A DNA stretch of 64,000 nt, from NCBI GenBank assembly GCA_913061095.1, contig CAJXVM010000011.1, positions 91,491 to 155,490 of the forward strand, in the 5' to 3' direction. The notes below the pieces were generated by a model. It was not told the DNA's origin and did no database searches. It saw only the letters and a program-made list of their open reading frames with translations. Below are positions 52,698-61,479 of the stretch, piece by piece. This stretch comes from an uncultured Ignavibacteria bacterium. Lineage in GTDB: Bacteria; Bacteroidota; Ignavibacteria; SZUA-365. Both the position numbers and the translations under genes were made by a program. Positions within the stretch are counted from its first letter, which is position 1. Each line of letters begins with the position of its first letter.

Positions 52698-53069
52698 TTA
52701 CTGATTGAAGGGGGTGCCGTCGGGATGTCTGAGCTGAATGTATTCCCTCCGTCCGAGCTGCTGGAGAAAAAGTTTCAGCCGGTCATACACCGGTTCGATG
52801 TCTTCACCGAATTCCTCTCGCATCTGCTCGGCGATTTCATGCACGGTCTGTGCGCCGTCGCAGCGCAGCCAGACGAAGGAGCCGATGCGGTCGAGCTTCG
52901 TATTGATGGTCGGGCTTTTCCATCGCGGCACGAGATTCTGCAGCATCCATTTCTTCTGGAAGCGCGGCATTCTCACCGTGACAATCTGCTCCTCGTCCAC
53001 ATCGAATTCGCAGCGCCTGTGGGGAATGAGCTCGAGGAGATTGATCTGGGATTCTTTCTTCCGAAACAT
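52698..53069 (-). CDS. PqqD-like small protein
   Basis: 123 residues from ATG 53069; a TTG at 53078 is possible. The fold pattern is that of PqqD/RRE-like winged-helix proteins: a beta start (QINLLELIPHRRCEF), VRWKSP-type turn, then SFVWLRCDGAQTVHEIAEQM and helical LKLFLQQLGRREYIQLR. PqqD domains bind precursor peptides for modifying enzymes, but this one has no peptide or radical SAM gene nearby. It may have been recruited for another role. The OPT gene lies upstream. Confidence 0.75.
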   Translation of the reverse strand: MFRKKESQINLLELIPHRRCEFDVDEEQIVTVRMPRFQKKWMLQNLVPRWKSPTINTKLDRIGSFVWLRCDGAQTVHEIAEQMREEFGEDIEPVYDRLKLFLQQLGRREYIQLRHPDGTPFNQ

Positions 53070-53096
53070 GTCGCTCAATCTAACGATCTGGAGATG

Positions 53097-53140
53097 AAAA
53101 ACGAAGAGATCTCCCCCGGAGCACCGGAGGAGATCTCTTC
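53097..53140 (-). terminator. strong terminator of the OPT gene
   Basis: GAAGAGATCTCC pairs with GGAGATCTCTTC (twelve bases) around a CCGG-type inner stem, followed on the minus strand by a T-run (A-run at 53097-53101). It ends the OPT message just before the PqqD-like gene. Confidence 0.9.
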
Positions 53141-53165
53141 GGATTCAGGGATTCCGCATCCTGCC

Positions 53166-55250
53166 TTACATGGCTGCAGGCGGTGCGGGCTCGTCAGGCT
53201 TGCCGTGGTTGTTCAGCGGAATGCGCACAAGCACATATCCGATGATTGCCATGACAACGAGGCTGACGATAAAGGACGGATTTTCGAAGACGGCACCCGG
53301 GAACATCTCGAAGGCCGCGAAGCCGGCGAAGATGAGTCCCACGAGCGCTTCGCCCGCGATGAGTCCTGAGGCGAGCAGAACCCCGACGTTGTCGACCCTC
53401 GCACTCTGCGCCGGATTGAGCTTGCGCTTGGCGCGACCCATGTCGACGAGGCCCTTCAGCAGTCCGCCGATGAAGATGGCGAACGTGGTCTCGAGCGGCA
53501 GGTACATGCCGACGCTGACGAGCATCGGGCTCTTGACCTGCATGAGGATGAAGGCGACGCCCATGAGCATGCCGACGATAATCAGTGGCCATGCCATGTG
53601 CTGTTCCACGATGCCGCGGGAGAGAATGGCCATGAGGCTGGCCTGCGGAGCGGGCAGCTCGCGGCTGCCGAAACCACCGGTGTATCCCTCGCGCACACCG
53701 TTTGCGATATCGCCGTCGTTGAGAAACACCAGCACGCCGAACATGACAAAGCCGGCCAGCACGACGCCGATGACGTCACCGACCTGCATCTTCCACGGCG
53801 TACCGCCGAGAATGTGTCCGGCCTTCAGATCCTGCAGCATCTCGCCGGCAACAGCAGCGGCAACGCAGACGATGGCGGCAACACCGAGCACGGCGGCGAC
53901 GCCCTGCGTTTCCTCGGCACCGAGAATCACCATGATCAGCGCGGTGACAACGAGTGCCGTCAGCGTCAGTCCGCTGATCGGGTTATTGCTCGATCCCATG
54001 ATACCGACGAGGTACCCCGACACCGCGGCGAAGAAGAACGCCAGGATGATCATGACCGTGGCGGCCACGAAGGCGATGATGAACGTCGTATTGAACAGAT
54101 AGAACGTGATCAGGAAGGTCGCGACCGCGACGCCGACGATCCCAATGAGGGTCATCGTGAAGCTGAGGTCCTTTTCCGTGCGGTCAATGTCGACGGCGTG
54201 TCCGGCCGCAGCCTTCTTCACGTCGCTGATCGAACGCGCGATACCGGCCGTCAGGCTCTTGCGCATCATGTACAGCGTGTACACCGCGCCGACGAGCATG
54301 CCGCCGATAGCGATCGGACGCACGATGAATTTCCAGACGTCATAGGCCGTATTGATCCAGGCCTTCTGTGTGGCCGCCGCCTGCGAGAGTGAGGGATCGG
54401 CAGCCATGAGATTTGAAATAAGGCCCGGAATGTCAAGATACGGCGCCACGAAGTAGAGAATGATCGGTGTCAGCAGTCCCCATGCCATGATGCCGCCCGA
54501 GAAGTTCAGGGAGGCGAGGCGGGGACCGATGATATAGCCGACGCCGACGTAGGCGGGACTGATCTTGAACGAGGTCAGCACCATGCCACCGGTACCGGCA
54601 ACGCCCTGTCCGCCCGAAGCGAGGGGCACCTTTTCCATGCCGGTGATGCCGGTTTTCGTAAAACTCACGAAGCGCTCCCAGAGCGGGAGGAAGAGTTTGA
54701 ACTCACCGAGGGCCTTGACCAGGCCACCGCCGATCATGGCGCTGAAGAGGAACTTCGATCCGCCCCCGCCGCCGCGTCCGGCCTTGTGAATTTCTGCCGC
54801 TGCAACGGATTCGGGATACGGAAGCTCGGGATCCTCGACCATCACGCGCCGCAGCAGTGCGACGAACATGATGCCCAGCACACCACCCGCAATCAGAATC
54901 AGCGTCGAGGTGATGTAATTGCCGGGAGTGTAAAAATCGGGCCAGATCCCCGCGACAAAAAATGCCGGCAGGGTGAAGATCGCACCCGCTGCGACGGATT
55001 CACCGATGGAACCCACGGTACGGGCCATGTTCTCCTCGAGAATCGTTCCGCGCATCGCCTTGAGCAGGGCCATACCGATCACCGCTGCCGGATAGGTGGC
55101 AGCGATGGTCATGCCGGCCTTGAGGCCGAGGTAGGCATTGGCCGCTCCGAGAACGACGGCGAGAATGAGACCGATGAGCAACGCCCGAAGCGTAAACTCC
55201 TTCATATCCGTGTCCGCAGGGACGAACGGAACATGTTTCGTCTCAGCCAT
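53166..55250 (-). CDS. OPT-family oligopeptide/metal-chelate transporter
   Basis: 694 residues, about 16 membrane spans. Family pattern: ANAYLGLKAGMTIAATYPAAVIGMAL at the start, AYVGVGYIIGPRLASLNFSGG in the middle and repeated Gly/Pro turns. OPT carriers import short peptides or siderophore-metal complexes by proton symport. AGGAG lies six bases before ATG 55250. It sits alone on its strand with its own terminator. Confidence 0.93.
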   Translation of the reverse strand: MAETKHVPFVPADTDMKEFTLRALLIGLILAVVLGAANAYLGLKAGMTIAATYPAAVIGMALLKAMRGTILEENMARTVGSIGESVAAGAIFTLPAFFVAGIWPDFYTPGNYITSTLILIAGGVLGIMFVALLRRVMVEDPELPYPESVAAAEIHKAGRGGGGGSKFLFSAMIGGGLVKALGEFKLFLPLWERFVSFTKTGITGMEKVPLASGGQGVAGTGGMVLTSFKISPAYVGVGYIIGPRLASLNFSGGIMAWGLLTPIILYFVAPYLDIPGLISNLMAADPSLSQAAATQKAWINTAYDVWKFIVRPIAIGGMLVGAVYTLYMMRKSLTAGIARSISDVKKAAAGHAVDIDRTEKDLSFTMTLIGIVGVAVATFLITFYLFNTTFIIAFVAATVMIILAFFFAAVSGYLVGIMGSSNNPISGLTLTALVVTALIMVILGAEETQGVAAVLGVAAIVCVAAAVAGEMLQDLKAGHILGGTPWKMQVGDVIGVVLAGFVMFGVLVFLNDGDIANGVREGYTGGFGSRELPAPQASLMAILSRGIVEQHMAWPLIIVGMLMGVAFILMQVKSPMLVSVGMYLPLETTFAIFIGGLLKGLVDMGRAKRKLNPAQSARVDNVGVLLASGLIAGEALVGLIFAGFAAFEMFPGAVFENPSFIVSLVVMAIIGYVLVRIPLNNHGKPDEPAPPAAM

Positions 55251-55554
55251 ACAAGTCTCCTAAATGAACAAAAGATGGATATGTAATCACGAAGGGAGTG
55301 GCTATCGTTTGGGGAGTAAATGGGGTACGATTTCCGATCATCCGGGGCTCGGGGCCGGATGCAATACAGGAAATTACGCATGCAGGCGTACAAACACAAG
55401 GACGATGTCAGAAGGCAGAAAGGACGGCGTGCTGCCGTCCTTCAATCACGTGCCGCGCGTGTTCCGGGAACGCGCTTTTCGATCTTATCTCCGAGGGTCT
55501 CCGATTGGAATCCGAAGCGCGGTCAGGGACCTCCACCGTACGGAAGTTACTGTT
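55251..55554. other. gap with hairpin, no gene
   Basis: About 300 bases between the thioredoxin-like gene and OPT. It holds the OPT promoter region and the hairpin at 55420-55442; no coding frame of note. Confidence 0.5.
55420..55442. terminator. hairpin downstream of thioredoxin-like gene
   Basis: AAGGACGGC-GTGCT-GCCGTCCTT, a perfect nine-base stem. Only short T-runs follow on either strand, so it is a moderate terminator or a processing hairpin. Confidence 0.55.
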
Positions 55555-56178
55555 TCAACGCTCGTCCCGATCGCCGGGAGGATGATGCAGTGCATCGTTC
55601 CCCTGCTTCGGGGCACTGTCCGCCCCATCATCGGCAGGCGCTGCGGCATCGGATGGCGTCGTGCCGTCACCGTTCCGATTCGCCGGTGCTGATCCACCGA
55701 CGGGATTCATCAGAATACCCAGCATATCCCGCTCGAGGGTTGCGATCGGTGACTCGACGATGCGGCCGATTTCCTTTCCGTCCTTGAAAAAAATGAACGT
55801 CGGTACACGCTCGATGTCATACGGTGCCGCTTCCCCGTCAGGGCTCTGTTTGCTGCGATCGACACCGATCATCTGCATGCGCTCCGGCGCGATGTTCGTC
55901 ATCTGCATGAGGCGCAGCATGCGCGGCACCTCGCGTCTGCTGTCGGAACACCAGGTGCCAAGCACACAGACAATGGTGACGCCTTCGGAGTACTCGGGGA
56001 TCTGCGTCATGTATTCCGCTTCGGGCCGGTAGGTGAGGAACTCCTCACCGAACCAGCCGGGAAGATCCAGCAGCTGCTCGACCGTGATCGGACCAAGCAG
56101 AAGGGGCGTTTCGTCCTGTGCGGATCCACGCAAAGGGAGGAAAAGAATGATGAACAGAGCAATTGGTAGGACCTTCAT
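55555..56178 (-). CDS. exported thioredoxin-like protein with single Cys
   Basis: 207 residues from ATG 56178, preceded by AGGAG. Signal peptide (MKVLPIALFIILFLPLRGSAQ). The thioredoxin-fold core has VLGTWCSDSRRE: the active site is CSDS, so the second Cys of CxxC is Ser and classical dithiol chemistry is unlikely. VERVPTFIFFKDGKE gives the usual cis-Pro loop. The C-terminal 40 residues are Pro/Asp/Gly-rich. Role in the periplasm unknown. It follows nadK closely. Confidence 0.85.
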   Translation of the reverse strand: MKVLPIALFIILFLPLRGSAQDETPLLLGPITVEQLLDLPGWFGEEFLTYRPEAEYMTQIPEYSEGVTIVCVLGTWCSDSRREVPRMLRLMQMTNIAPERMQMIGVDRSKQSPDGEAAPYDIERVPTFIFFKDGKEIGRIVESPIATLERDMLGILMNPVGGSAPANRNGDGTTPSDAAAPADDGADSAPKQGNDALHHPPGDRDER

Positions 56179-56215
56179 GAAGCGTACTCCTGATGACAGA
56201 AAGGACATATGCGTG

Positions 56216-57154
56216 TTACGCCTGAGCGGGATCGGAGGTTTCCGGTGTGAAACGGCCATCCTGTCCCCAGCTGAGCTTCCGCCGGAGGGTCTCGAAGTAT
56301 TTCGGACCGAGATTTTTCACGAGGGCGACAGAATGCTGTCCCCGTCGAATCTCCGCGTCGACCGCAGTGCGTTCACGGGCATGTACACGCCCGTCGGCCA
56401 TCACCATCACCGATCCCTCCTCGGTGCGCGCGCAGACGCTGATGCGGCTGTCTCCGGAAACGATGACCGGCCGGGCGGTGAGGGTGTGGGCACTGATGGG
56501 ACTGATGATGATCACGTTGCTCTCGGGCACGACCACCGGTCCGCCGGTCGCGAGGGAGTACGCCGTGGATCCCGTCGGCGTTGAGACGATCAGTCCGTCT
56601 GCGAGAAAGGATGCCAGGAACTCGTCGTCGACAAAGGCATCGATACTGATGATCTTCGCGGAGCCCGTTTTCGCGATAACGATATCGTTGAGCGCGTGGT
56701 ATTGTTCCGGGGAATCGTCGAGCATGCCGGTAATGGTCATACGACGCTCGATGGTGTGTTTCCCGTCGATGATTTCCTCAATGGCCCAGAACACTTCATC
56801 GACACCGAGATCCGCGAGGAAACCCAGTTTGCCGAGGTTGACACCGAGGATGGGTGTATCATGCAGAAGCGCATGCTGGGCGACGGCGAGCATCGTTCCG
56901 TCGCCGCCGAATGTAATGATGTAATCGGCCTTCGCAGCGACCTCATCGCGGCCGGCGCCGCGGCCGGCGCCACGGCCGGCGCCACCTTCCGTGACACCAC
57001 CTCCGAGCCTGTCCCGAATTTCCTCCTCGACCAGAAAGGAAATTCCGCGGCGGGCAAGGAAATCCATGGTTCGGCCGATAGCCTCGAGCGCGGCATCCTT
57101 GCCGATGTTCCCCATGAGCCCGAAGACGGGTTGTGATTCAGAGCTGCCTTCCAT
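56216..57154 (-). CDS. nadK: NAD kinase
   Basis: 312 residues from ATG 57154. It makes NADP from NAD and ATP or polyphosphate. GGDGTML, GVNLGKLGFL, HALNDIVI and TPTGSTAYSLATGGPVV are present. An in-frame tandem of three GAGR units (56948-56983) lies in the linker before the GGDGT motif, an oddity not needed for the fold. A longer frame starts at 57223 but has no homologue-like start. It lies between the NifU-domain and thioredoxin-like genes. Confidence 0.95.
   Translation of the reverse strand: MEGSSESQPVFGLMGNIGKDAALEAIGRTMDFLARRGISFLVEEEIRDRLGGGVTEGGAGRGAGRGAGRDEVAAKADYIITFGGDGTMLAVAQHALLHDTPILGVNLGKLGFLADLGVDEVFWAIEEIIDGKHTIERRMTITGMLDDSPEQYHALNDIVIAKTGSAKIISIDAFVDDEFLASFLADGLIVSTPTGSTAYSLATGGPVVVPESNVIIISPISAHTLTARPVIVSGDSRISVCARTEEGSVMVMADGRVHARERTAVDAEIRRGQHSVALVKNLGPKYFETLRRKLSWGQDGRFTPETSDPAQA
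56948..56983. repeat. 12-base tandem repeat inside nadK
   Basis: Three copies of a GC-only 12-mer of the GCGGCCGGCGCC type (third copy begins with A) encode GAGR three times in frame. Slippage would add or remove four residues without a frameshift. Confidence 0.8.
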
Positions 57155-57245
57155 AGGTGCACCGGTATCAAATCCTGAAAAAGGCTGATAGATAAAATTG
57201 CAAAAGAAAACCGTGGAGGGCAAACGGGCTGAACGGTGCGCTCGC

Positions 57246-57497
57246 TCAGGCGAGTTCCACGCGTTTGATGCCCGGCTCGGCGAGCATCAGTGCTCGCTCG
57301 ACACCCGCGCGGAGCGTCATGATGGCAAGTGAACAGTGGGCGCAGGCGCCGAGAAAACGCACTTCGACGATGCCGTCGGGAGAGACGGAGACGAGTTCGA
57401 TATCGCCTCCGTCTTCCTTCAGGTACGGACGAACATCCTCCAGCGCGCGGAGGATGTTCTCTTTCGACTGATCGATGTTCTCGAATCCCGTCTGCAT
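57246..57497 (-). CDS. NifU C-terminal-domain Fe-S scaffold protein
   Basis: 83 residues from ATG 57497. A single NifU C-terminal (Nfu-type) domain: VRPYLKEDGGDIELV, then the Cys-x-x-Cys in GACAHCS and IMTLRAGVE. It carries an [4Fe-4S] or [2Fe-2S] cluster for transfer to apo-proteins. It starts seven bases downstream of the Mrp gene, so the two Fe-S carriers are co-translated. Confidence 0.95.
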   Translation of the reverse strand: MQTGFENIDQSKENILRALEDVRPYLKEDGGDIELVSVSPDGIVEVRFLGACAHCSLAIMTLRAGVERALMLAEPGIKRVELA

Positions 57498-57504
57498 CAC
57501 TGCA

Positions 57505-58611
57505 TCAGCCCAGGGAGATATCGATGTTCGGCGACGAGGGCTGGGTAAGATTCTTTTCCGCGATCTGTGCCGCCATGCGGACAGCCGCATCCATGAAGCT
57601 CTGCGTCACCGGGCTTTCAGGTTCGAGTTCGACAATGGGGACGCCCTTGTCACCGCCGACGCGCACCTGTGAGGTGATGGGAATCTCTCCGACGAAGGGA
57701 ACGCCGAGTTCTTCGGCAGTGCGTCGGCCGCCGCCGTAATCGAAGATCTCGTCACGCTCTCCGCAGTGTGCGCAGATGTAGTAACTCATATTTTCGACGA
57801 TACCGAGCACGGGTACGGAGACCTTCTCGAACATGCGGTATCCCTTGCGCGCATCCGCAAGGGCGATATCCTGCGGGGTCGTGACGATAACGGCGCCAGT
57901 CAGGGGAAGCGTCTGTGAAAGCGTCAGCTGAATATCGCCTGTCCCCGGCGGCATGTCGAACAGCAGGTAATCCAGTTCTCCCCAGTCCACGTCCGTCAGG
58001 AACTGTTTGAGCGCATTGCTGGCCATCGGTCCACGCCAGATCAGTGCGTCTTCCGGCTTGATGAGGAAACCGATTGACATGAGCTGCACACCATAATTCT
58101 CGGTCGGCAGGAGGCGCGTCTTCTCGCCTTCCTTGTAGGCACGGGGCTGCTCGTGCACGTTCATCATCAAAGGAATGCTCGGACCGTAGATATCGGCATC
58201 GATCAATCCGACCCGTGCCCCGGACTTTGCCAGCGCAACGGCGAGATTGACCGCGACGGTGGATTTCCCCACTCCGCCCTTGCCGCTTGCCACGGCGATG
58301 GTGTTTTTCACGCCCGGAAGGATACTGCTCTTCGAAACGTCGCCCGAGGCGGGAATATTCACCGTCGCATCGATCGTCACCTCACCCAGGTCGGGGAGAT
58401 GATCTGCGAGCGCTTTCTGCAGCGAAGCTTCGAGCGACTCGCGCACCGTACGCGGCGGGATCTTGAGATCGAGCGTAAAGCGGATGTCATTTCCTTCGAT
58501 CGTGACATCCTGAATCATTCCGGCTGCGACGACGTCAATACTCATATGCGGCGCGGTTACGACGCGAAGTGCCTGCAGCACGTCCTCTTCGTTGAATGTT
58601 GACATGGACAT
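57505..58611 (-). CDS. apbC: Mrp/ApbC-type Fe-S cluster carrier ATPase
   Basis: 368 residues. N-terminal MIP18/DUF59 domain (about 8-85, VTAPHMSIDVVAAGMI), then the P-loop domain with SGKGGVGKST, DADIYGPSI and CAHCG, whose CxxC binds the bridging cluster. It is an iron-sulphur carrier of the Mrp/NBP35 group. ATG 58611 and 58605 are both usable. It heads the run apbC-nfu-nadK-thioredoxin-like. Confidence 0.95.
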   Translation of the reverse strand: MSMSTFNEEDVLQALRVVTAPHMSIDVVAAGMIQDVTIEGNDIRFTLDLKIPPRTVRESLEASLQKALADHLPDLGEVTIDATVNIPASGDVSKSSILPGVKNTIAVASGKGGVGKSTVAVNLAVALAKSGARVGLIDADIYGPSIPLMMNVHEQPRAYKEGEKTRLLPTENYGVQLMSIGFLIKPEDALIWRGPMASNALKQFLTDVDWGELDYLLFDMPPGTGDIQLTLSQTLPLTGAVIVTTPQDIALADARKGYRMFEKVSVPVLGIVENMSYYICAHCGERDEIFDYGGGRRTAEELGVPFVGEIPITSQVRVGGDKGVPIVELEPESPVTQSFMDAAVRMAAQIAEKNLTQPSSPNIDISLG

Positions 58612-58732
58612 CTATGCTCCTCTGGCTTGAAGTTGAAAAACGAAAATTGCAATAGATTTTCGGAACACGCAAAAACGGCGTGCGGCACATCTGTTGATGC
58701 GCGTATCAGTTGAACATTCCTCCCTCCGCAAG

Positions 58733-58823
58733 GGTTCAGGAATTCAGCCTCGGCGCATGCGAGGATTCAGGCATCAGCCTCAGTGCATGCGAAGATTCAG
58801 GAATCAGCCTCGAAGCCCGTAAT
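58733..58823. repeat. three 30-base tandem repeats after the histidine kinase gene
   Basis: Copies of about 30 bases start at 58733, 58764 and 58794, each beginning GRTTCAGG and containing ATCAGCCTC; the first two contain GCATGCG. They lie immediately downstream of the histidine-kinase stop and before the Mrp operon. On the minus strand a continuous frame would give a ten-residue repeat, without a start codon or family likeness. Confidence 0.8.
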
Positions 58824-58833
58824 GAGACAGAAA

Positions 58834-59913
58834 TCAGGGATCGGCGTCCGCCGCTGGAAAGTGCAGCACGAACACCGCACCGCCGCCCGGACGCGATTCG
58901 ACCTCGATCGAACCGCCGTGTTCCTTCATGATATAGTAGCTCAGCGTGAGACCGAGCCCCGTCCCCGTCCCTGAAGAGGACGCCGTGTAGAACGGATCGA
59001 ACAAATGCCGCATCTGTTCCTCGCTCACACCCGGGCCGGTATCCGCGATACGGACGCACAGTCCGTTCCCGCAACGCTCACCGGTGATATCGATACGTCC
59101 TCCCTCCGGCAGCTCATTGAGCGCATTGGTGATCACGTTGTGGAATACCTGGACGAGCATGTCGTGATTCCCTTCCACCGTGGAGTCCGGCGCCGCGATC
59201 GATTCCGTGATGCGCACCTTCCTGTAGGATGGGTGCGCCGCCGCGGCCTCCTGTGCTTCCGCCACGACATCGTGCAGATTCACGAGAGCGCGTTCGAACT
59301 GTGTGCGCGGTTTGCCGAGGGACAGCAGGTTGTCGACGATCAGTCCGGCCTTCCGCAGTCCCGTGTTTATGGTCTGGATGCACTGCGACCGTACCTCCTC
59401 GCTGATCCGATCGTCGCTGAGCAGCTGCACCGCCGAGAGTGCATAGCTGAGGGGATTGCGCAGCTCATGCGCGATCCCCTCCGAGAGCACACCGATTTTC
59501 GCGAGCTTGCGGGCCTGCTCCAGTTCCTGTTCGCGGAGGCGGGCTTCTGCGAGATCCACGTCGGTACCGAGGTACAGCGCGGGCAGGGGCGTCCGGCGCA
59601 GCAGTTTCCATTGTGTACGCACGGGACGCACGGTGCCGTCGGGCATCAGGCGCTCGCTTTCCTCGTGAATGGATCCATGTTCACCGAGACGCTGTAACAA
59701 CACCGACCGGAACGGCAGCGGAAACAGCAGGATATCACTGATGTTGCGGCCGGTCAGTGCGGAGACCTTCCAGTCGAATTTCGTTTTGACTTCCGCGTTC
59801 GCGAGGAGGATGGATCCCTCTCCATCGATAATGTATCCGGGAATCGGCAGCGCATCGAGCATTGCCGCCAGTTCGGGCGGTACATCCTTCGGAATGTCGC
59901 GGCGTTTGGTCAT
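58834..59913 (-). CDS. PAS-domain sensor histidine kinase
   Basis: 359 residues, soluble. One PAS domain (about 15-120) is followed by a HisKA dimer with the phosphorylated His149 (GIAHELRNPLS) and a HATPase with N-box NVITNALNELPEGG, G1 DTGPGV and G2 GTGLGL. It belongs to the NtrB/AtoS type. It starts four bases after the response regulator stop, so the pair is one operon. Confidence 0.94.
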   Translation of the reverse strand: MTKRRDIPKDVPPELAAMLDALPIPGYIIDGEGSILLANAEVKTKFDWKVSALTGRNISDILLFPLPFRSVLLQRLGEHGSIHEESERLMPDGTVRPVRTQWKLLRRTPLPALYLGTDVDLAEARLREQELEQARKLAKIGVLSEGIAHELRNPLSYALSAVQLLSDDRISEEVRSQCIQTINTGLRKAGLIVDNLLSLGKPRTQFERALVNLHDVVAEAQEAAAAHPSYRKVRITESIAAPDSTVEGNHDMLVQVFHNVITNALNELPEGGRIDITGERCGNGLCVRIADTGPGVSEEQMRHLFDPFYTASSSGTGTGLGLTLSYYIMKEHGGSIEVESRPGGGAVFVLHFPAADADP

Positions 59914-59917
59914 GTCA

Positions 59918-61339
59918 TCATCCCCACTCCCGTACCTGATCGAGTCCGTAGTCCGAAATTTTCTTCAGCATGGTCTTGTAGGTGATCCCGAGCAGACGTG
60001 AAGCGCGGGATTTGTTCCACGACGTGTACTGCAGCGTCTGCAGCAGAACATCGCGTTCGATCTGTCCCACATAGCGGCGCACCTGTTCCTTGAGCGGTCC
60101 CGCCGTCACCTTGAATTCCGCCGGGAGTGGTGAAAGCCGGTCATAGCCGGGCACGGGAAGATCGATATCCCGTACAGCAATGCGATCCTTCGCGTTCAGC
60201 ATGGTGCGACGGACGAGCGCTTTCAGCTGATGCACATTCCCCGGCCAGTCATAATCGACGAGCAGTTCAAGCGCGGCATCATCGATGGCCGTGTTTTTCC
60301 GGTCAAACTCTTCCGCCGCTTCCTCCATGAAGAGTCCGACGAGATACGGGATATCCTCCCTTCGTTCGCGCAGCGGAGGGATGTGGATGATGCGTTCTCC
60401 GATCAATTCCTTCAATTCTGCCGGGACGGTGTCTGCCGTTTCGTCCTTTCCCGAATCGTCCGTGTTCCGCGTTTCGCTCGACGGCGACACGCTGCTGAGA
60501 ATCAGGCTTCCGGTAAGCGTCACCGCGGCTCCCGTGGATGGATGGTTGAAATAGCCGCGGAGGAAATCGTTTGCGATTGTCTGGCGCAGGGATGCGCCCA
60601 TTTCATCGGTGCCGCTGACGAACAGCGTGCCACCCCGCGACATCTGCAGCTTGCCGCGTGTGGCGGGTCCGGTGGCCGAGCCGCCGCCGTACAGCTCATG
60701 GCGCAGGACGGATTCAGCGGCGCCGGTGCAGTGCAGTTCGATCAGGTCTCCCGGGCGTCCGCTGACCCCGTGCATCAGGCGAGCGAGCAGCTGTTTGCCC
60801 GCGCCGATTTCGCCGGTAATCAGGCAGGGTTTTCCGCCGCGCGCCAGCCGCTGAGCCTGTCGTGCCATGCGCTGCGCAGCCTCACCGGGACCGAGCACAT
60901 TGAAGCACGAATCGATTCGTTCCACCGGCGCCGCCGTGGCCGCCGCATCAGGACCGTCGGAACTCGGCACGCCCTGTGCGAGGGCACGTTCGACCGTGGC
61001 GATCATTTCCTTGTTGTCGAAGGGTTTGGCGACGTAATCGAACGCCCCGGATTTCATGGCTTCGACGGCGTCGCGCACGCCGGAGAGTGCGGTCATGAGT
61101 ATGACAGGGATGTGGGGGTACGCGCTGCGCGCGCGGTGGAGGACATCGAAGCCGCTGAGTCCGGGCATGCGGATATCGAGGATGACCAGTGCCGGCGTCT
61201 GGTCGGCCATCATTTCCAGCGCCTCCTCGCCGCGCGAGGCGGTACGGACGTGGTAGCCATGGACTTTCAGCAACTGCGTAAGGACGAAACAGATAAGATC
61301 CTCGTCGTCAACGACAAGGATATCGACAGGATCAGGCAC
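59918..61339 (-). CDS. NtrC-like response regulator with degenerate sigma-54 domain
   Basis: 473 residues from GTG 61339, with GGGGAG upstream; longer frames lack a signal. The receiver has Asp55 (LVILDIRMPG), Thr83 and Lys105. The AAA+ domain keeps a Walker A (GEIGAGKQ) and the arginine/WPGNV region, but the sigma-54 contact motif GAFTGA reads GSATGPA, and the Walker B Asp-Glu of GGTLFLDE reads GGTLFVSG. It ends in a Fis-type HTH (NKSRASRLLGITYKTMLKKI). It likely binds DNA but may not activate sigma-54 promoters in the usual way, like TyrR or HupR. Confidence 0.88.
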   Translation of the reverse strand: MPDPVDILVVDDEDLICFVLTQLLKVHGYHVRTASRGEEALEMMADQTPALVILDIRMPGLSGFDVLHRARSAYPHIPVILMTALSGVRDAVEAMKSGAFDYVAKPFDNKEMIATVERALAQGVPSSDGPDAAATAAPVERIDSCFNVLGPGEAAQRMARQAQRLARGGKPCLITGEIGAGKQLLARLMHGVSGRPGDLIELHCTGAAESVLRHELYGGGSATGPATRGKLQMSRGGTLFVSGTDEMGASLRQTIANDFLRGYFNHPSTGAAVTLTGSLILSSVSPSSETRNTDDSGKDETADTVPAELKELIGERIIHIPPLRERREDIPYLVGLFMEEAAEEFDRKNTAIDDAALELLVDYDWPGNVHQLKALVRRTMLNAKDRIAVRDIDLPVPGYDRLSPLPAEFKVTAGPLKEQVRRYVGQIERDVLLQTLQYTSWNKSRASRLLGITYKTMLKKISDYGLDQVREWG

Positions 61340-61421
61340 GAGATCTCCCCTGGGAAAAACGACAGAGCCTTTACGGTGAACAATATAGGAAACTCGGAAA
61401 TCAGATCCACGGACGGGCAAG

Positions 61422-61455
61422 AAAAAAGCCCTTCCGAATTGAATCGAAAGGGCTT
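61422..61455 (-). terminator. terminator of the sorting-domain gene
   Basis: On the minus strand AAAGCCCTT and AAGGGCTTT pair across a CGA/TCG inner stem and six T follow. It ends the transcript that stops at 61480. Confidence 0.85.
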
Positions 61456-61479
61456 TCTCTCCTCTGTTCACTCTTCGTC

